This document shows positions 1 through 11,026 of a stretch of 64,000 nucleotides of DNA, piece after piece. The stretch's first letter is position 1. Each line of letters begins with the position of its first letter. Both the position numbers and the translations under genes were made by a program. A model generated the notes under the pieces. That model was not told the origin of the DNA. It saw only the letters and a program-made list of their open reading frames with translations, and searched no databases. The stretch is from Pomphorhynchus laevis (taxonomy: Eukaryota; Acanthocephala; Palaeacanthocephala; Echinorhynchida; Pomphorhynchidae). Where the stretch lies: NCBI GenBank assembly GCA_012934845.2, contig WNNJ02002654.1, forward strand, positions 116,126 through 180,125. Reading direction: 5' to 3'.

Positions 1-832
1 AGACTTTTGCAATTGCATTCAGTTTCTATGATGTTTCTAATATTATCGTTACATATTGATTTTAATTCTTTATTATAATTACAAATTTTTCGTCATAATG
101 GCGGTAACAACTTATACCTTATTTTAGGAATATATTTACTTAAATCTGACCCTATTATTTCTTTACTTTTAGAATTATTTAAAAGTCCGGCTATATTTAT
201 GTTATCTACACATTTATTTATGAAGTTTATGGTTAATGTATATTTTTTATTGTTATTAACATTTATTGTCCGATTATAGTATTTTGTATTACAATAACTG
301 TCTATTATACAACTTAGCATATCATAGTCGTTAATTAATCATTGATTGATTGAACAAATGATATCTTTAGAAAAACTTCTTATATTTACATAAAGATCTT
401 TTAGTTTATTATCTCTTAAAAGTTGTTTTAATATCTCTAATCGTTCATTTATATACATATCTTTTTTAATATTTTTAACTCTATTTTTCTTATTTCTTTT
501 ATCACCAAGACTTCTTGGCTTGCATTTAACCGGATTATAATTGTTTATTATGTATTATACTACTTCTGCCAATTCCTTGTACCACGTCATTCAATCCTAA
601 TGGGTACATGGAATTAAGCGTTTTAATCTAAAAATCTTCTTTTCTAATAGTTTTTGATTTAATATTGATATGTTTTCTTCGATACGTTCTAAAATAAATA
701 ATTTACAGTATCCTATATCATGTCCTATTAATCTCATATGTTTATGAAATATAGTTTGACTATTATGCTGTATATTATCTTTAATTTAAAAATTTAATTA
801 ATCATTGATTATATTAATTAATGATTATTAAT
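1..832 (-). mobile_element. Penelope-like element relic, N-terminal GIY-YIG type, runs off the window
   Basis: Read on the minus strand from about 786 down to 1. First comes the C-terminal half of a GIY-YIG nuclease, ending in the PLE-like motif YPLGLND near 590-610. A long reading region follows, including an open 75-aa piece at 93-320 and a Cys pair (CNCK) close to position 10. PLE reverse transcriptases prime at nicks made by GIY-YIG nucleases; in most PLEs the nuclease follows the RT. Here no RT precedes it and the protein continues past the nuclease toward the window edge, as in the permuted Naiad/Chlamys type. The frame is broken in several places (a frameshift before YPLGLND and stops near 341 and 92). 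A LINE has landed at its upstream side at 833. The RT itself would lie outside the window, so the subtype is inferred. Confidence 0.55.
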
Positions 833-844
833 TATTGATTATTA
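833..844. repeat. Target-site duplication, left copy (RTE LINE)
   Basis: The 12-mer TATTGATTATTA occurs here and again at 2697-2708, exactly bracketing the LINE and its A/G-rich tail. This is what target-primed insertion leaves. The site is in low-complexity AT sequence, so a base or two at each edge is uncertain. Confidence 0.8.
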
Positions 845-2696
845 TACAATATCACGTATTCCTCGATGATAAGACCCATGTAAATTGGCAGAAGTATCAC
901 GAAGCCAAGCGTAAAGCGAAGAAAGCCGTGGCGTCCGCACGAGCCATCCATTATGAGGAAGTGTACAAGAAGCTGGATACTCGAGACGGCGAACGCGACC
1001 TTTTCCGACTTCTCAAGCTCCGCCACAAACAAACTCAGGACATCGAAAAGTTCCACTGCGTTAATGATAAAAACGGCGAACAAATCGTAGGTCGACCAGC
1101 AGTTTTAGAAAGATGGCGTGAGTATTTTGAGGAAGTATGTACTGAAGGGTTCACTCACCCCCCAATCTCACAAGCCCAAACAGTACTCGGTCCATTACTC
1201 CCAATTAGCACGGAGGAAGTTGATGAAGCGTTAAAGAGGACAAAGAAGGGAAAAACAGCAGGCCCAGATGACATCTCAGCCGAGCTATGGAAATCCAAGT
1301 GCTGGAACCCAGCACCTTGGTTAGCGAAACTCTTTAACAAAATCATCGAAGAACACACAACACCGACTGATTGGCAATATAGCACCACGGTACCAATTTG
1401 GAAAAAGAAAGGAAATCCAGCTGAATGTTCAAACTACCGCCCTATCAGATTGCTATCTCATACTATGAAGGTATTCGAGCGAATTCTTGACCAGCGTATA
1501 CGCAAAATCGCAAATTGTACAATCAATCAGGCTGGTTTCGTCAAGGGATGTGGCACCACCGACGCCATACATGCCGCGCGGCTGCTGATCGAAAAATATC
1601 GGGAAAAAGACACACCTCTTCACATAGCATTCCTCGACTTAGAGAAAGCTTTCGATCGCGTTCCACATGAGCTTATCTGGCATGCGCTACGCCATCATCA
1701 AATCCCAGAGCATCTGGTTGAGTGGGTCAAGCTGCTCTACATCGGCCCAAGAAGCAGAGTACGATGCACAGCTGGAGTATCAAAACCATTTCGTATTTCC
1801 GTCGGCGTCCACCAAGGAAGCGTGCTTTCGCCACTTCTGTTTATTCTGGTCATGGATACCTTAACGAGCGACATTCAGCGTCAAGCACCTTATACCCTAC
1901 TATATGCGGACGACGTCTTTCTAGCTTCCGTCAATAAGACCGACCTCACGCAGTTAGTCAAGCTTTGGAATGACAGATTAGCACAACATGGCCTGCGGCT
2001 AAACACTAGGAAGACTGAGTACTTGACGACCAATACAAACGATACGGGCACGATCAATATCAACGGAACAGACCTTCCACGGACCGAAAATTTCAAATAT
2101 CTAGGATCGGTGCTCTCAGCTGATGGCGAATTGAACAACGAAATAACTGCCAGAATCAATGCTACATGGATGAAGTGGCGTGCTACAACTGGCATAATGT
2201 GCGACCGCAAAATGAAGGATAGCATAAAGTCAAAGATATATCGAAGCGTTATTCGTCCCATTGCTCTTTATGGAGCAGAATGCTGGCCTATCACAAAGAT
2301 AGCGGAACGTCGTCTCGCTGTCATGGAGACGAAGATGCTTCGATGGACAAGCGGTTTTAGTCTCCTAAATCGGGTTCGCAATGATGATATTTACCGACGA
2401 TACGGTGTGATGCCTATCAGTGAGAAAATGCTAGAAGCCCGTCTCCGCTGGTTTGGCCACACTCTACGGGCACATGACGGTTCCATCGCAAAGGCAGGCT
2501 TGAAAATAGACTTTAAAGGCAAACGCCCCAAAGGACGACCAAGACAGCGATGGTCTGACACGCTGCACAAGGATCTAAGAGATGCTGGACTACACCCTGA
2601 TCTGGCTTCGGATCGTTGCAAATGGAGGATGCGTTCCATGAGAGCCGACCCCGCCAACACACGGGAAAAAGGCTAAAGAAAAAGAAGAAGAAGAAC
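845..2696 (+). mobile_element. RTE-type LINE, 5'-truncated, recent insertion
   Basis: A 1.85-kb non-LTR retrotransposon with an uninterrupted reverse-transcriptase ORF, a short 3' end made of AAG repeats rather than a pure poly(A), and a 12-bp target duplication. It lacks the apurinic endonuclease that starts full-length RTE ORFs, so it is 5'-truncated, as most LINE copies are. Its GC content and codon use are clearly richer than the flanking AT-rich DNA. The open frame and intact target duplication indicate a young insertion. It landed inside or beside the minus-strand PLE relic. Confidence 0.85.
847..2676 (+). CDS. LINE reverse transcriptase (RTE-like), partial ORF2
   Basis: About 610 codons with no stop. 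In order: a linker with the early RT pattern KKGKTAGPDDISAEL (about residues 136-150), the template-binding motif NYRPIRLLS, palm motif A in FLDLEKAFDRVP (catalytic Asp about residue 268), motif B in VHQGSVLSPLLF, and the catalytic YADD at 1903-1914 (residues 357-360). The C-terminus carries RWFGHTLRAHDG and the GRPRQRWSDTL motif common to RTE-clade proteins. All three catalytic aspartates are present. The reading frame extends upstream to a TTG at 835, but that lies in the target duplication, so the true start is missing and this is an N-terminally truncated pol. It would act on LINE RNA at nicked chromatin. Confidence 0.9.
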   Translation, partial: QYHVFLDDKTHVNWQKYHEAKRKAKKAVASARAIHYEEVYKKLDTRDGERDLFRLLKLRHKQTQDIEKFHCVNDKNGEQIVGRPAVLERWREYFEEVCTEGFTHPPISQAQTVLGPLLPISTEEVDEALKRTKKGKTAGPDDISAELWKSKCWNPAPWLAKLFNKIIEEHTTPTDWQYSTTVPIWKKKGNPAECSNYRPIRLLSHTMKVFERILDQRIRKIANCTINQAGFVKGCGTTDAIHAARLLIEKYREKDTPLHIAFLDLEKAFDRVPHELIWHALRHHQIPEHLVEWVKLLYIGPRSRVRCTAGVSKPFRISVGVHQGSVLSPLLFILVMDTLTSDIQRQAPYTLLYADDVFLASVNKTDLTQLVKLWNDRLAQHGLRLNTRKTEYLTTNTNDTGTININGTDLPRTENFKYLGSVLSADGELNNEITARINATWMKWRATTGIMCDRKMKDSIKSKIYRSVIRPIALYGAECWPITKIAERRLAVMETKMLRWTSGFSLLNRVRNDDIYRRYGVMPISEKMLEARLRWFGHTLRAHDGSIAKAGLKIDFKGKRPKGRPRQRWSDTLHKDLRDAGLHPDLASDRCKWRMRSMRADPANTREKG

Positions 2697-2708
2697 TATT
2701 GATTATTA
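2697..2708. repeat. Target-site duplication, right copy (RTE LINE)
   Basis: Second copy of TATTGATTATTA, directly after the AAGAAGAAGAAC tail of the LINE. Confidence 0.8.
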
Positions 2709-3131
2709 ATTCATTATTAATTATATTAAATTAATTATATTATCTTTATATAATCATTTAATAATCTTTATGAGGGTATAAAGGTATCGAAAGATATTGA
2801 AAGACAAAGATAAGTTTCGCATTCCATAATTTGTGTATAATATTTAAATAATATTGAACTTTAGAAAAATTAAATAATATTGTAATCACTTGAAAAGTAA
2901 GTTTAAGCGTTTTAAGTTTGTTTTTAATTAACTCGAATTTAAATTTAGTGTTTAGTGATTAAGTGTTTTTATTGCATGTGAAATGTTTTACTGTACAAGT
3001 TGATTTATCGCACAGTTTACTGTTTGTCCAACTTAACGAATTCTTTGTATTTTTTGACGATGTATGTGAGAAACAGACAGAAATTTGAAAATAATTTTTC
3101 CTAATTTGGTTAGTTTTTCCTTCATTAGTTT
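2709..3131. other. AT-rich spacer, no gene seen
   Basis: Very AT-rich sequence between the LINE and a second PLE fragment. I see no reading frame, RNA gene or clear repeat here. Confidence 0.5.
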
Positions 3132-3347
3132 TTCCTAATGAAGTTTATGGTTAATGTATATTTTTTATTGTTATTATTAACATTTATTGTCCGATTATAG
3201 TATTTTATATTACAATAACTGTCTATTATACAACTTATCATATCAGAATCGTTAATTAATCTTTGATTGATTGAACAAATGATATCTTAAAAAAACTTCT
3301 TATATTTACATAAAGATCTTTTAGTTTATTATCTCTTAAAAGTTGTA
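3132..3347 (-). repeat. Second copy of the left-edge PLE fragment
   Basis: About 210 bp closely matching 222-434 (same words around the tgtccgattatag and gatcttttagtttatta blocks). On the minus strand it translates to a similar stretch (QLLRDNKLKDLYVNIRS), so it is a separate broken copy of the same PLE, in the same orientation. A shorter third piece follows at 3515-3610. Confidence 0.75.
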
Positions 3348-3514
3348 CCTATAATTGTATAGTAATTGTATAATTGTATTTTATACCTATAATTGTGTCG
3401 ACTAAAGGTGGCATGGGTGTGGAGACTGAACGGCTAGCAAACCTGCTGCCTGAATTGGAACATTTTTACGCTTAACATTTGTTTTATTTGAATGTTCTTG
3501 AATAAATTACAACA

Positions 3515-3610
3515 ATTAAAAAAACATTTATTGTCCAATTATAGTATTTTAGCATATCATAGTCGTTAATTAATCTTTGATTTATTGTACAAAAAGATTT
3601 TTTTTAGCTT
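3515..3610 (-). repeat. Third, short copy of the PLE fragment
   Basis: About 95 bp similar to 256-352, with an internal gap. It shows that this part of the PLE is dispersed or locally duplicated. Confidence 0.6.
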
Positions 3611-4235
3611 ATTATTAAAGTTCAAAAGAGAGACATCATAATATAAAATTCTTCAAGATCATGCAACATCAGCAAAAACCCTTTGCAATTTTTAATAACT
3701 TTTCAAGAGTTTAGTAATAAATTTTATCAAACACATTTTAAGATTACGTTCAACGGAAATGAAACTTAAATGCATGTAATTCATTGCGAAAACATAACTA
3801 TCACATTAGATGTATTATACTTTTATGTTGATTATTAAATAATAATTGTATGTTCTGATTATTAATAATAACCGGCATATCGGTCGTATATATGCTGAGA
3901 ATACAAACATATGTATTGGCCAACATATATACAGCAAATTCAATAGCTTTAAAAATTAAAATTTAGGTTTGAAATATATAAATGCAAATATTAGAATGTT
4001 TCAATGTATAAATATTACGCATGTAAGTTTGGTCTGAGTCGTTTCATATTGTTCCAGCTATCCTTTAAATTTCGAACGACTACATGATCTAATGCAGCAA
4101 TTAAATTACGCAGCCCATTTAGATTTCCAATACGAAATAATAATATCGAAGTCTGCGTTTAAAGAAAAAAATGAAAAAGAATCTATAATAAGTCATTACG
4201 ATATTTATAATTTAATATATCAAACTAATGCCGAA

Positions 4236-4437
4236 AATATATATGATTTATTACAATTAGCATGTGAATAGCTGCGGTAAATATCAAATCTGAAATAAGC
4301 AATTATAGCGCGATGGTATGTGATTGCGCATACGATCGTATGTGATCGATCGTATGCGATCGTAAATATATGATTTATTACAATTAGCATGTGAATAGCT
4401 GCACAAATATCAAATCTGAAATAAGCAATTATGCGCT
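4236..4437. repeat. Direct repeat of about 72 bp, two copies, with a hairpin between
   Basis: Copy 1 at about 4238-4312 and copy 2 at about 4366-4436 share the block tgatttattacaattagcat and the sequence after it. Between them lies an inverted repeat with 11-bp arms, GCATACGATCG at 4328-4338 and its complement at 4347-4357. The rest of 3611-4490 shows nothing I can name. Confidence 0.75.
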
Positions 4438-4490
4438 CTCGTTTAATTGAAACGTCATCCTCTTTTGACAAATCACGAATAATAGCGGTA

Positions 4491-5414
4491 GGTTGTCCTC
4501 ACGCGAACGGATGGTTGAAGGCTACACCCTCAATAATTAACTCGCTGAACATGCATCCTGCGGAATTTCGTATCTTGATAAAGATGTAGCTGAAAATTCC
4601 AATATCAAAAAAACCATATAAATGCAGACGATACTTAAAATATGCTGACGATTACGAATTTCACGGCCTTACTTGTCAATTCGGAGGATCCCCTGGGATA
4701 CGTCATAACGGAGTAAGAGACACAGTATTCCATGCAGCCCAGTCAGCAGGTTTACATGTTGAGCGTGAAGTTTTGAATCTTGTCAGGGGTTTAAGAGAAC
4801 AGCCAGCTGATATCCTCCTACACGGCGACCCACCCGGAGCAATTGACTTCGCTATTACAAACCCTCATCAGTCATTATACTTGAATAAATCAAGCACGGA
4901 TGCTACTTACGTCGCGGAAGAGTAAGCAATCCGCGTTACAGAACGAAAATACCGACATACCATGGAGGAAAATGGTTACATTTTTACCCCTGCAGTTGTT
5001 GAGACCTATGGGGGATATAACGTTGGCGGACTATGTATAATCCGTAGAATAGCGCGCTACCTTGCAGCTCGTCGAAACATCCCTTATTCACTGGTAGCTG
5101 ATGAATTGTTTCAGTGAATATCGATCGCGCTAATGAGAGAGAATGCCAAGGCTCTCCTGAAGAGCCTCCCCGATGACGACAACGGCTGGAATGGAGTGTC
5201 TATTGATTGCATTGAGGATCCTCAATATCGACATTTTGCACTGAACCCCTCAAGATCTATTATTGACGTATCCAACCAACAAATATTGCTGCAACAAGGA
5301 AATGAACAGAATTGCAGTAGTGAGGAATCAGAAATTTCAAATCTAGTTGGAATGAAGATACACGCCGTTTCCGATAATTTCGGAAATTTTAGAATTCCAT
5401 GTGGATCCCACTGA
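4491..5414 (+). pseudogene. C-terminal domain of a non-LTR retrotransposon pol, degraded
   Basis: One frame reads through about 307 codons with three internal stops (4587, 4923, 5115). The piece starts GCPHANGWLKATPS, passes a Cys-rich stretch (CRRY...HGLTC, likely zinc binding), then GIRHNGVRD, RPAD-like QPADILLHGDPPGAIDFA, and ends after LFQ...MRENAKALLKS. From memory this order matches the region downstream of the RT in a group of LINE-like proteins found in cnidarians, echinoderms and other invertebrates, where the ADI...D pattern suggests a PD-(D/E)XK-like nuclease fold. No RT lies upstream, so this is a 5'-truncated relic. The domain-family assignment is by recognition only. Confidence 0.55.
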
Positions 5415-7077
5415 ATCAGGCAAAAAATTATAGTAATTACTATTATCTAATCAATGATTATTTATAGCGCGATCTGTCTTTAAAAAGTTATAATTATTTA
5501 AAGTCGATACTTCTGAATTGAATGCTTTCGGCGGATTTGTAAATTATTTTTGTGGCTGATGTCAAATCAGTCAGACATTGAATGACGCCCAATTTTAAGC
5601 TAATCGATGTAAAATAATTTCAACCATTGTCCTCAACGAATAATTCATGCATCGTCCCATTCAATGCAACATATACTGTATGACTTACAGCGGACAATAT
5701 TCTACGCTGTAGACTTACCAAACGTCACTATTTATTGATTACAACCATTTTATTTTGAAAAATATTTTTTGCCTGACTTTGAAATAGAATAAAATATATG
5801 ATCGTACAAATGATGGTATATTTAAGTTATTGTATTTCGCTGCAAATATTCACTATTTGATATTTATTATATTTTCGCTATTTTTATTTTGAAAATAATT
5901 ATAAAAATAATTATTAAATTAAATTAATTTATTAAATTAATATAATAAATAATTAATGTCCTGATTATATTTTTAATTATCATCTCAATTATTATATTTA
6001 AAAACACCGATATACAAGCTATTAGAACCTACTTATTAATCTTAATAGTAATCTTATAAATCTTAGAAATGGACTGGTGCTATAGTCAAGTCGATTATGG
6101 ACTATAGAATGATTTACCTAGGCGGTCTGACATTTCATATTCTGCAAGAAACTATTGTTCATTCATTGACTTTCTTATAAACAAATATCAGTAGAAATAT
6201 ACGCCAAAATGTTATAAAAATTCATCTTGCTCATCTTAATGATTTATAAATTATATTTAAATATGAAAAATATTAATTATTTAAAATATGATTTAAATTT
6301 TTTCATTTTTTACGAAAATTGTAAAAATTAAAAAATTAATAAAAAATTAGACGCGGTCGAGTAAAAAAATATATCCTTCCGGTATAAAAACAGCATCTTA
6401 GGTATTTAGCACAACAACGATTTCTCAATATTCGGGCTTACAATATTTCTATGGCAAAAAAAATTTGTTATATTAAATCACTAGAGCACGATAATCAACG
6501 AGCATTCAGAAGCTTAAATCTACAATTATTGATTCGACAATGGTGGAACATCTGTTCGAAGAAGAATTTAAATAACTGAATTCATCTTAAGGCTTAAAGT
6601 GAATAAAGCCTTAAAGCCTTAACTCTTTTGAAAGCGTTATTGAAAATATTATAGCAAAACACTCAGAATCTGCAACTCAACGAAACGAATTTCAAAATAA
6701 AATATTGCAAGGGGATATTTCAGTCGTTAAGATTATTAATTGCTAGCAGTCCCCTAAAAGATGTGTGATAAATGAAGTAACCTTTGAAATGTTTGATAAA
6801 ATGTGTGTTTTGAAATGTTTGTTAAATGATAAATATAATTATGAAGTACAATGAAAGGATATCTTGAAATTCCTGTCAACGTCTGATTTTACAGCTTTTT
6901 CAATTTTAAATTTTAAAGTTTAAAATAAGATAAATGTATTGCTTAAGTTTTAGATTTTCAGTGATCAATCACTGCTTGCATTCTACTCATCAGCATTGCT
7001 CTGTAGGACATTTTCATGTAGAAGCGTGTGGCGTAGTCCGTTATTCATTTGAAAATTAAAAAGATAGAAAGCAAACT
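5415..7077. other. AT-rich region without recognised genes
   Basis: About 1.65 kb of AT-rich DNA. A faint coding-like stretch around 6600-6740 could be the decayed front of the LTR element that follows, but I cannot support it. No RNA genes or clear repeats were seen. Confidence 0.5.
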
Positions 7078-7350
7078 TTCAGTACCCATGTTTAGAGAAT
7101 TTGCGGCGGTTCAGCAAAGCTGGCTTAATTACACACGCCATCTCGAAAACAATTTACAAGCATATGACATACCAAATGAAAATAGAAAAGACCTATTCTT
7201 GGCTTGAGTTTGTCCCAAAATCACTAAGCTATTAACCTCATGGTTAATAGCTTAGTGGTTAACGATTCAAAAGAGTTGTCGTATGATCAACTCATTGAAA
7301 GACATAATCAACACTTTACACCTGAAAAGTAATTCCTTACCAATTTTACT
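7078..7350 (+). mobile_element. LTR-retrotransposon gag fossil fragment
   Basis: Translates with the gypsy-type capsid pattern: a W..Y...L...L.AYDI block, then SYDQLIERHNQHFTPEK near 7270-7330. This is the C-terminal capsid pattern of Ty3/gypsy gag proteins. It is broken in a few places and contains a perfect 16-bp-arm inverted repeat (7222-7257). It may belong to the same old insertion as the fossil at 8430-10510, or be a separate one. Confidence 0.5.
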
Positions 7351-7510
7351 TAACAACGAAGCTAGCGAACGTAACTTATGCATAGTTATTGACACGCCTC
7401 AAAGCAGCAGCAAAGCGATGTACATTTTACAAAGCAGCATTATCGAATAAATGCAACAAATATACACATTCAAATATCGACAACACAAGACTAATCGTTG
7501 AGAACAGCTG

Positions 7511-7678
7511 CCTTGCGATTAAATAACTTGTTACTGCCTTGTCCTTAGAACTTGTTGACAAGAGTAAGGGTATTATGGAAACAACACCTTGCGATTAAAT
7601 AACTTGTCACTGCCTTGTCCTTAGAACTTGTTGACAAGAGTAAGGGTATTATGGAAACAGCACCTTGCGATACGAAAC
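7511..7678. repeat. 76-bp tandem duplication
   Basis: Two full units starting at 7511 and 7587 and the start of a third at 7663, each beginning CCTTGCGATTAAATAACTTG or close to it. The units differ at only a few bases, so the duplication is recent compared with the surrounding decay. Confidence 0.9.
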
Positions 7679-7809
7679 CTAATGTACAGGATGAAATTGA
7701 ATAGGAGGTAAACTTAACAAGCTAGTCACCTAAGCATACGAACAGACGATTATCTTCAACAAGCAATTGCCAACGTTGTAAATGAATAGAGATCATCATT
7801 GTTCCCGCA

Positions 7810-7890
7810 ATGGTGATCAGAAAATGCTGATCACCATTTTTCATTTCAGAAAAAATTTAATTTCAAAATATTTTCAAATTTTCTGAAATG
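7810..7890. repeat. Two adjacent hairpins (inverted repeats)
   Basis: First: ATGGTGATCAG at 7810-7820 and its exact complement at 7827-7837 (6-base loop). Second: CATTTCAGAAAA at 7842-7853 with its complement at 7879-7890. The rest of 7679-8429 shows no gene. Confidence 0.85.
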
Positions 7891-8429
7891 CAAATTTGGT
7901 CGACTGGCCAGGATAGTGAAACTTGGTCACGTCTAGTCCGTGCACTGCCTCCACAACCCGACCTCCGATCAGTGAAAAGAATTAACAAATTTTATTTTAA
8001 TTTGTGAAATTATTTGCTTTATTTTAACATTTAAGAAAATTTTATGTTAATTTTATGTTATAATCTTAACTTATGCCTTAACTTATTTACCAAATAAAAA
8101 AGGATGGCTTAAATTAAATTTTTATAGACTTTTATTAAATTTATAAATTGAAACTTTTAAATAAAAAAATAGATAATTGATAAAAACTAACGGATCACAA
8201 TCTTACGTAAATAAGAAAGGCAATCAATAGCGCTCGATTATCGACATCTTTCCCCAAAATAATCTGAGTAACCATTATCGTTTTGATACGCTCATTGAAT
8301 CGATTCCATGCAACAATACCTTTACATGACATTTCCTGTAAATTTACAAAATTATACAGAATTCGCAGTAAAAAAGCAAGAGATATAGAAACCGAACTTT
8401 TTTTTGTAATTTACAATGGTGTTGAGATT

Positions 8430-10510
8430 TCTGTTAAAAAGCATTAAACCGATTGAGTATTTTATTACAAGCTAACCGGGATGTACCCTTAATAGACAAG
8501 CGAGGCATGAAGATTATCAAACTTACTGATGCCGTTTCTGTGGACGAAAGACATGGTCATGTGGATGCCTGGTTGACAAAATTTGATTTGGTCATTGGAT
8601 TGCAAGGATTGTATGAGCAAGACGCTTCGATACTTCTAATTCTGCTTGAAGGCAGTGCTTTATTAACATATATGGAGTTAGATGATCAACCAAAAAGGAT
8701 TCAAATGCTATCAAATATAGTCTTCGACATACCTTCTAAATAGATGCCTTTTCTGCGTATAAACGACTTTCATTAATGAGATAATCTAGAATACCGATCG
8801 ATAATTATCTAACCGAACTACGAAAGTTGTCTCGATTAGCAAGTATTCAAAGTGAAGTATTTATTAAGGGCACTTTCGATCTCAATTCTAAAATATTGAG
8901 ATTGTTACCACACATAGAAAAATTGCCTATACAAAATTTGGATTCGAGAGGGTGGGCATTAGTGGCGATCAATACAAATAAAAGTTGCGCAAGTGCCCCC
9001 AATTAGAACTATTACGATTATCGTTCCGCACGTCCCAATGTCAAATGCTGGAATTGTGGTCAGTTGGGACATATCGCGAGACACTGTCGGCGATCACTCG
9101 CGGGAAGCAAGAAGGGCGAGTCACAACGCCGGAGTAAACCTCGTCGGAGCATTGACATTTTTCGGCATCTTACCAGTTATACCAATTAGAATTGATAGTT
9201 GTTGGTATCAAGGCTTAATTAACACTAAATGTGGCAGAACTGTCTTAAGCGTTGATCTTGTATGTGATTTCAGAGGAAGCGGTGGTTAATTCGATCAACA
9301 GAACTTCTTGAAACAGCATGGGCTTCTCGAATATAACAATGTTGGTGATGGATCGGTTGGTGTCGTTTTTAGCGATTGTTGCATCACGATTGGTAAATTG
9401 ATTGAAAACAATTGTTGGTATGGATGCGATCAGTCGCATGGATGGCGTGTGCATTGCTTTCAGCAATTACGATGTGAAAGTTGCATTGAAACACAACCTA
9501 CAGGAAGACTATACAAAAATGAGTGGCATTGTACCGTACGCCAGAAGAATAGAAGCAAAGGACAATTTGTGTAGAAATGGAAATTGTCGTCTTGATATCT
9601 AAATCGTAATGCGATAATGGATAGTCAATGATAAAATGAATGTTGTTTTGCGAATTCGCAGGCAGAGAGTGAATCGACTAAAACTGGATGCTGTAATGTA
9701 TCGACCACTAAATTGCAATGAGACAAAGGCCAATTGTGAATCGAGAATGTTGATTTCAGGCATTGTTTGATGGAATAAATGGACTGTTACCTGTAAATGA
9801 ATATCGATCCCCCCCGTATTAAATAACAAGATCAGTACATAAAGTAGCGTAAAACAGAATAATCTGCGAGATAAATTCCAATTTGAGATCAACAAGTGAA
9901 TCGATCAGAGAATTCTTGCAAAATGGCCCGTACATATGACAAATGAAATAATCTCGTTAATGGCGAAAAACAAGGTTCGACATTTGCTCGATTTCCGTGA
10001 GTTTAATTTATATGTTTGTAGTCATACCAACGATAATGTAGTATCATGTGATAATGCCATAAGGCGGTGGAGACAGAATATCGGTGTCTAAAAGTATCGA
10101 CTTAAAGAAAGCATATCTTCAGATAGACATAAACAAGAGTTTGAGATTCTATCAACTAATTAATTACGATGATGAAACATATTGTCTAACGCGCCTCCTA
10201 TCCGGATTAAACTGCGCACCCATGATTATGAACACCATTCTTAATAACATTATCAACTTAGACGATGATGTGAGTGGAAGTGTTCAATGCTGTTTATGAC
10301 ATTATAGTTGATGAAAGTATAGTGAAAGCTGAAAAATTGTAAATCTCAAAGTATATGGATTGATCTCAGAAACACTAGCTGATATCGTTTGCAACACAGT
10401 TCGTGGATTATCAATTAAGAGGGATTCACACGATATGCTGATTTTTGAAAGAGGAAGTCCTATAGAGTTTACCGACTTATCACAAGCGAAAAAACTAGGT
10501 TCGACCACAT
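8430..10510 (+). mobile_element. LTR retrotransposon fossil (gag, zinc knuckle, protease/RT region)
   Basis: An old gypsy-group-like copy. Parts in order: a gag-like segment (8453-8743), a CCHC zinc knuckle CWNCGQLGHIARHC near 9045-9085, a weak protease-like region near 9170-9270, and an RT palm segment near 10090-10260 with the motif DLKKAYLQIDINKS followed by LLSGLNCAPMIMN. The order gag to pol on one strand supports a single insertion. No terminal repeats were identified. It is heavily broken (many breaks, well over ten) and clearly ancient. The 3' end is overlapped or truncated near 10510, where LINE-type sequence starts. Confidence 0.7.
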
Positions 10511-10511
10511 C

Positions 10512-10745
10512 AACCTTACCTGATGATTGAAAAGTCGCAATGGTGTGTCCTATCTCTAAGAAAGACAATTAGTCGCGTTTATCACACTATCGTCCAATCA
10601 TCCTAACTTCTATATCTTGTAATTCTTAGAGCGGATAGTGCTTGATGAACTGGATACATTCATCAACAGGAAGAGAATTATTAATAAGAAACGATATGGT
10701 TTCTGTAAACTAAGATCCATTACGACAAACTTAGTCACAACGGAA
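10512..10745 (+). pseudogene. LINE reverse-transcriptase fragment
   Basis: A short RT finger region: WKVAMVCPISKKDN, then SHYRPIILTS, then LERIVLDELDTFINRK and a piece like YGFCKLRSITTNL. This is the NYRPIS...QYGF.KGRS...NL pattern of jockey/CR1-type LINEs, with an internal stop and a small frame change. It is fused to the end of the LTR fossil and ends before LINE copy A. Confidence 0.65.
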
Positions 10746-11026
10746 CACAGTTCGACCTCATCTGTCGATTTTGAAAACGATGCTAAATTTTCTTCTTTAA
10801 TTTATCAAAATCGTTCGACTAAGTTTAGCAAACAATCCTTACCGAAATAACAATATGTGAAGTGTTTTGTTCTTAGCTGCATTTGATGTTTGTTTTCCTT
10901 TCTGTTTTGTTCAATAGATGTGCGATATTTTGAGTTAAGACCCACTGCCATCAGCAAGAACAATGGCAATTCATGTTTACCGTTGTTCACCGATTATAAA
11001 AACATTTCGTAATAAATTTCAACGAA

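Noticed and set aside
1890-2261. Minus-strand 123-codon open frame
   Set aside because: A shadow of the RTE reverse transcriptase on the plus strand; no start context or known domain.
9599-9895. Minus-strand 98-codon open frame with hydrophobic start
   Set aside because: Lies within the LTR-retrotransposon fossil on the plus strand, and composition alone explains it. No known domain.
10514-10535. CCTGATGATTGAAAA, hammerhead-like words
   Set aside because: There is no stem II between the two words, and the sequence is explained as part of a LINE RT reading.
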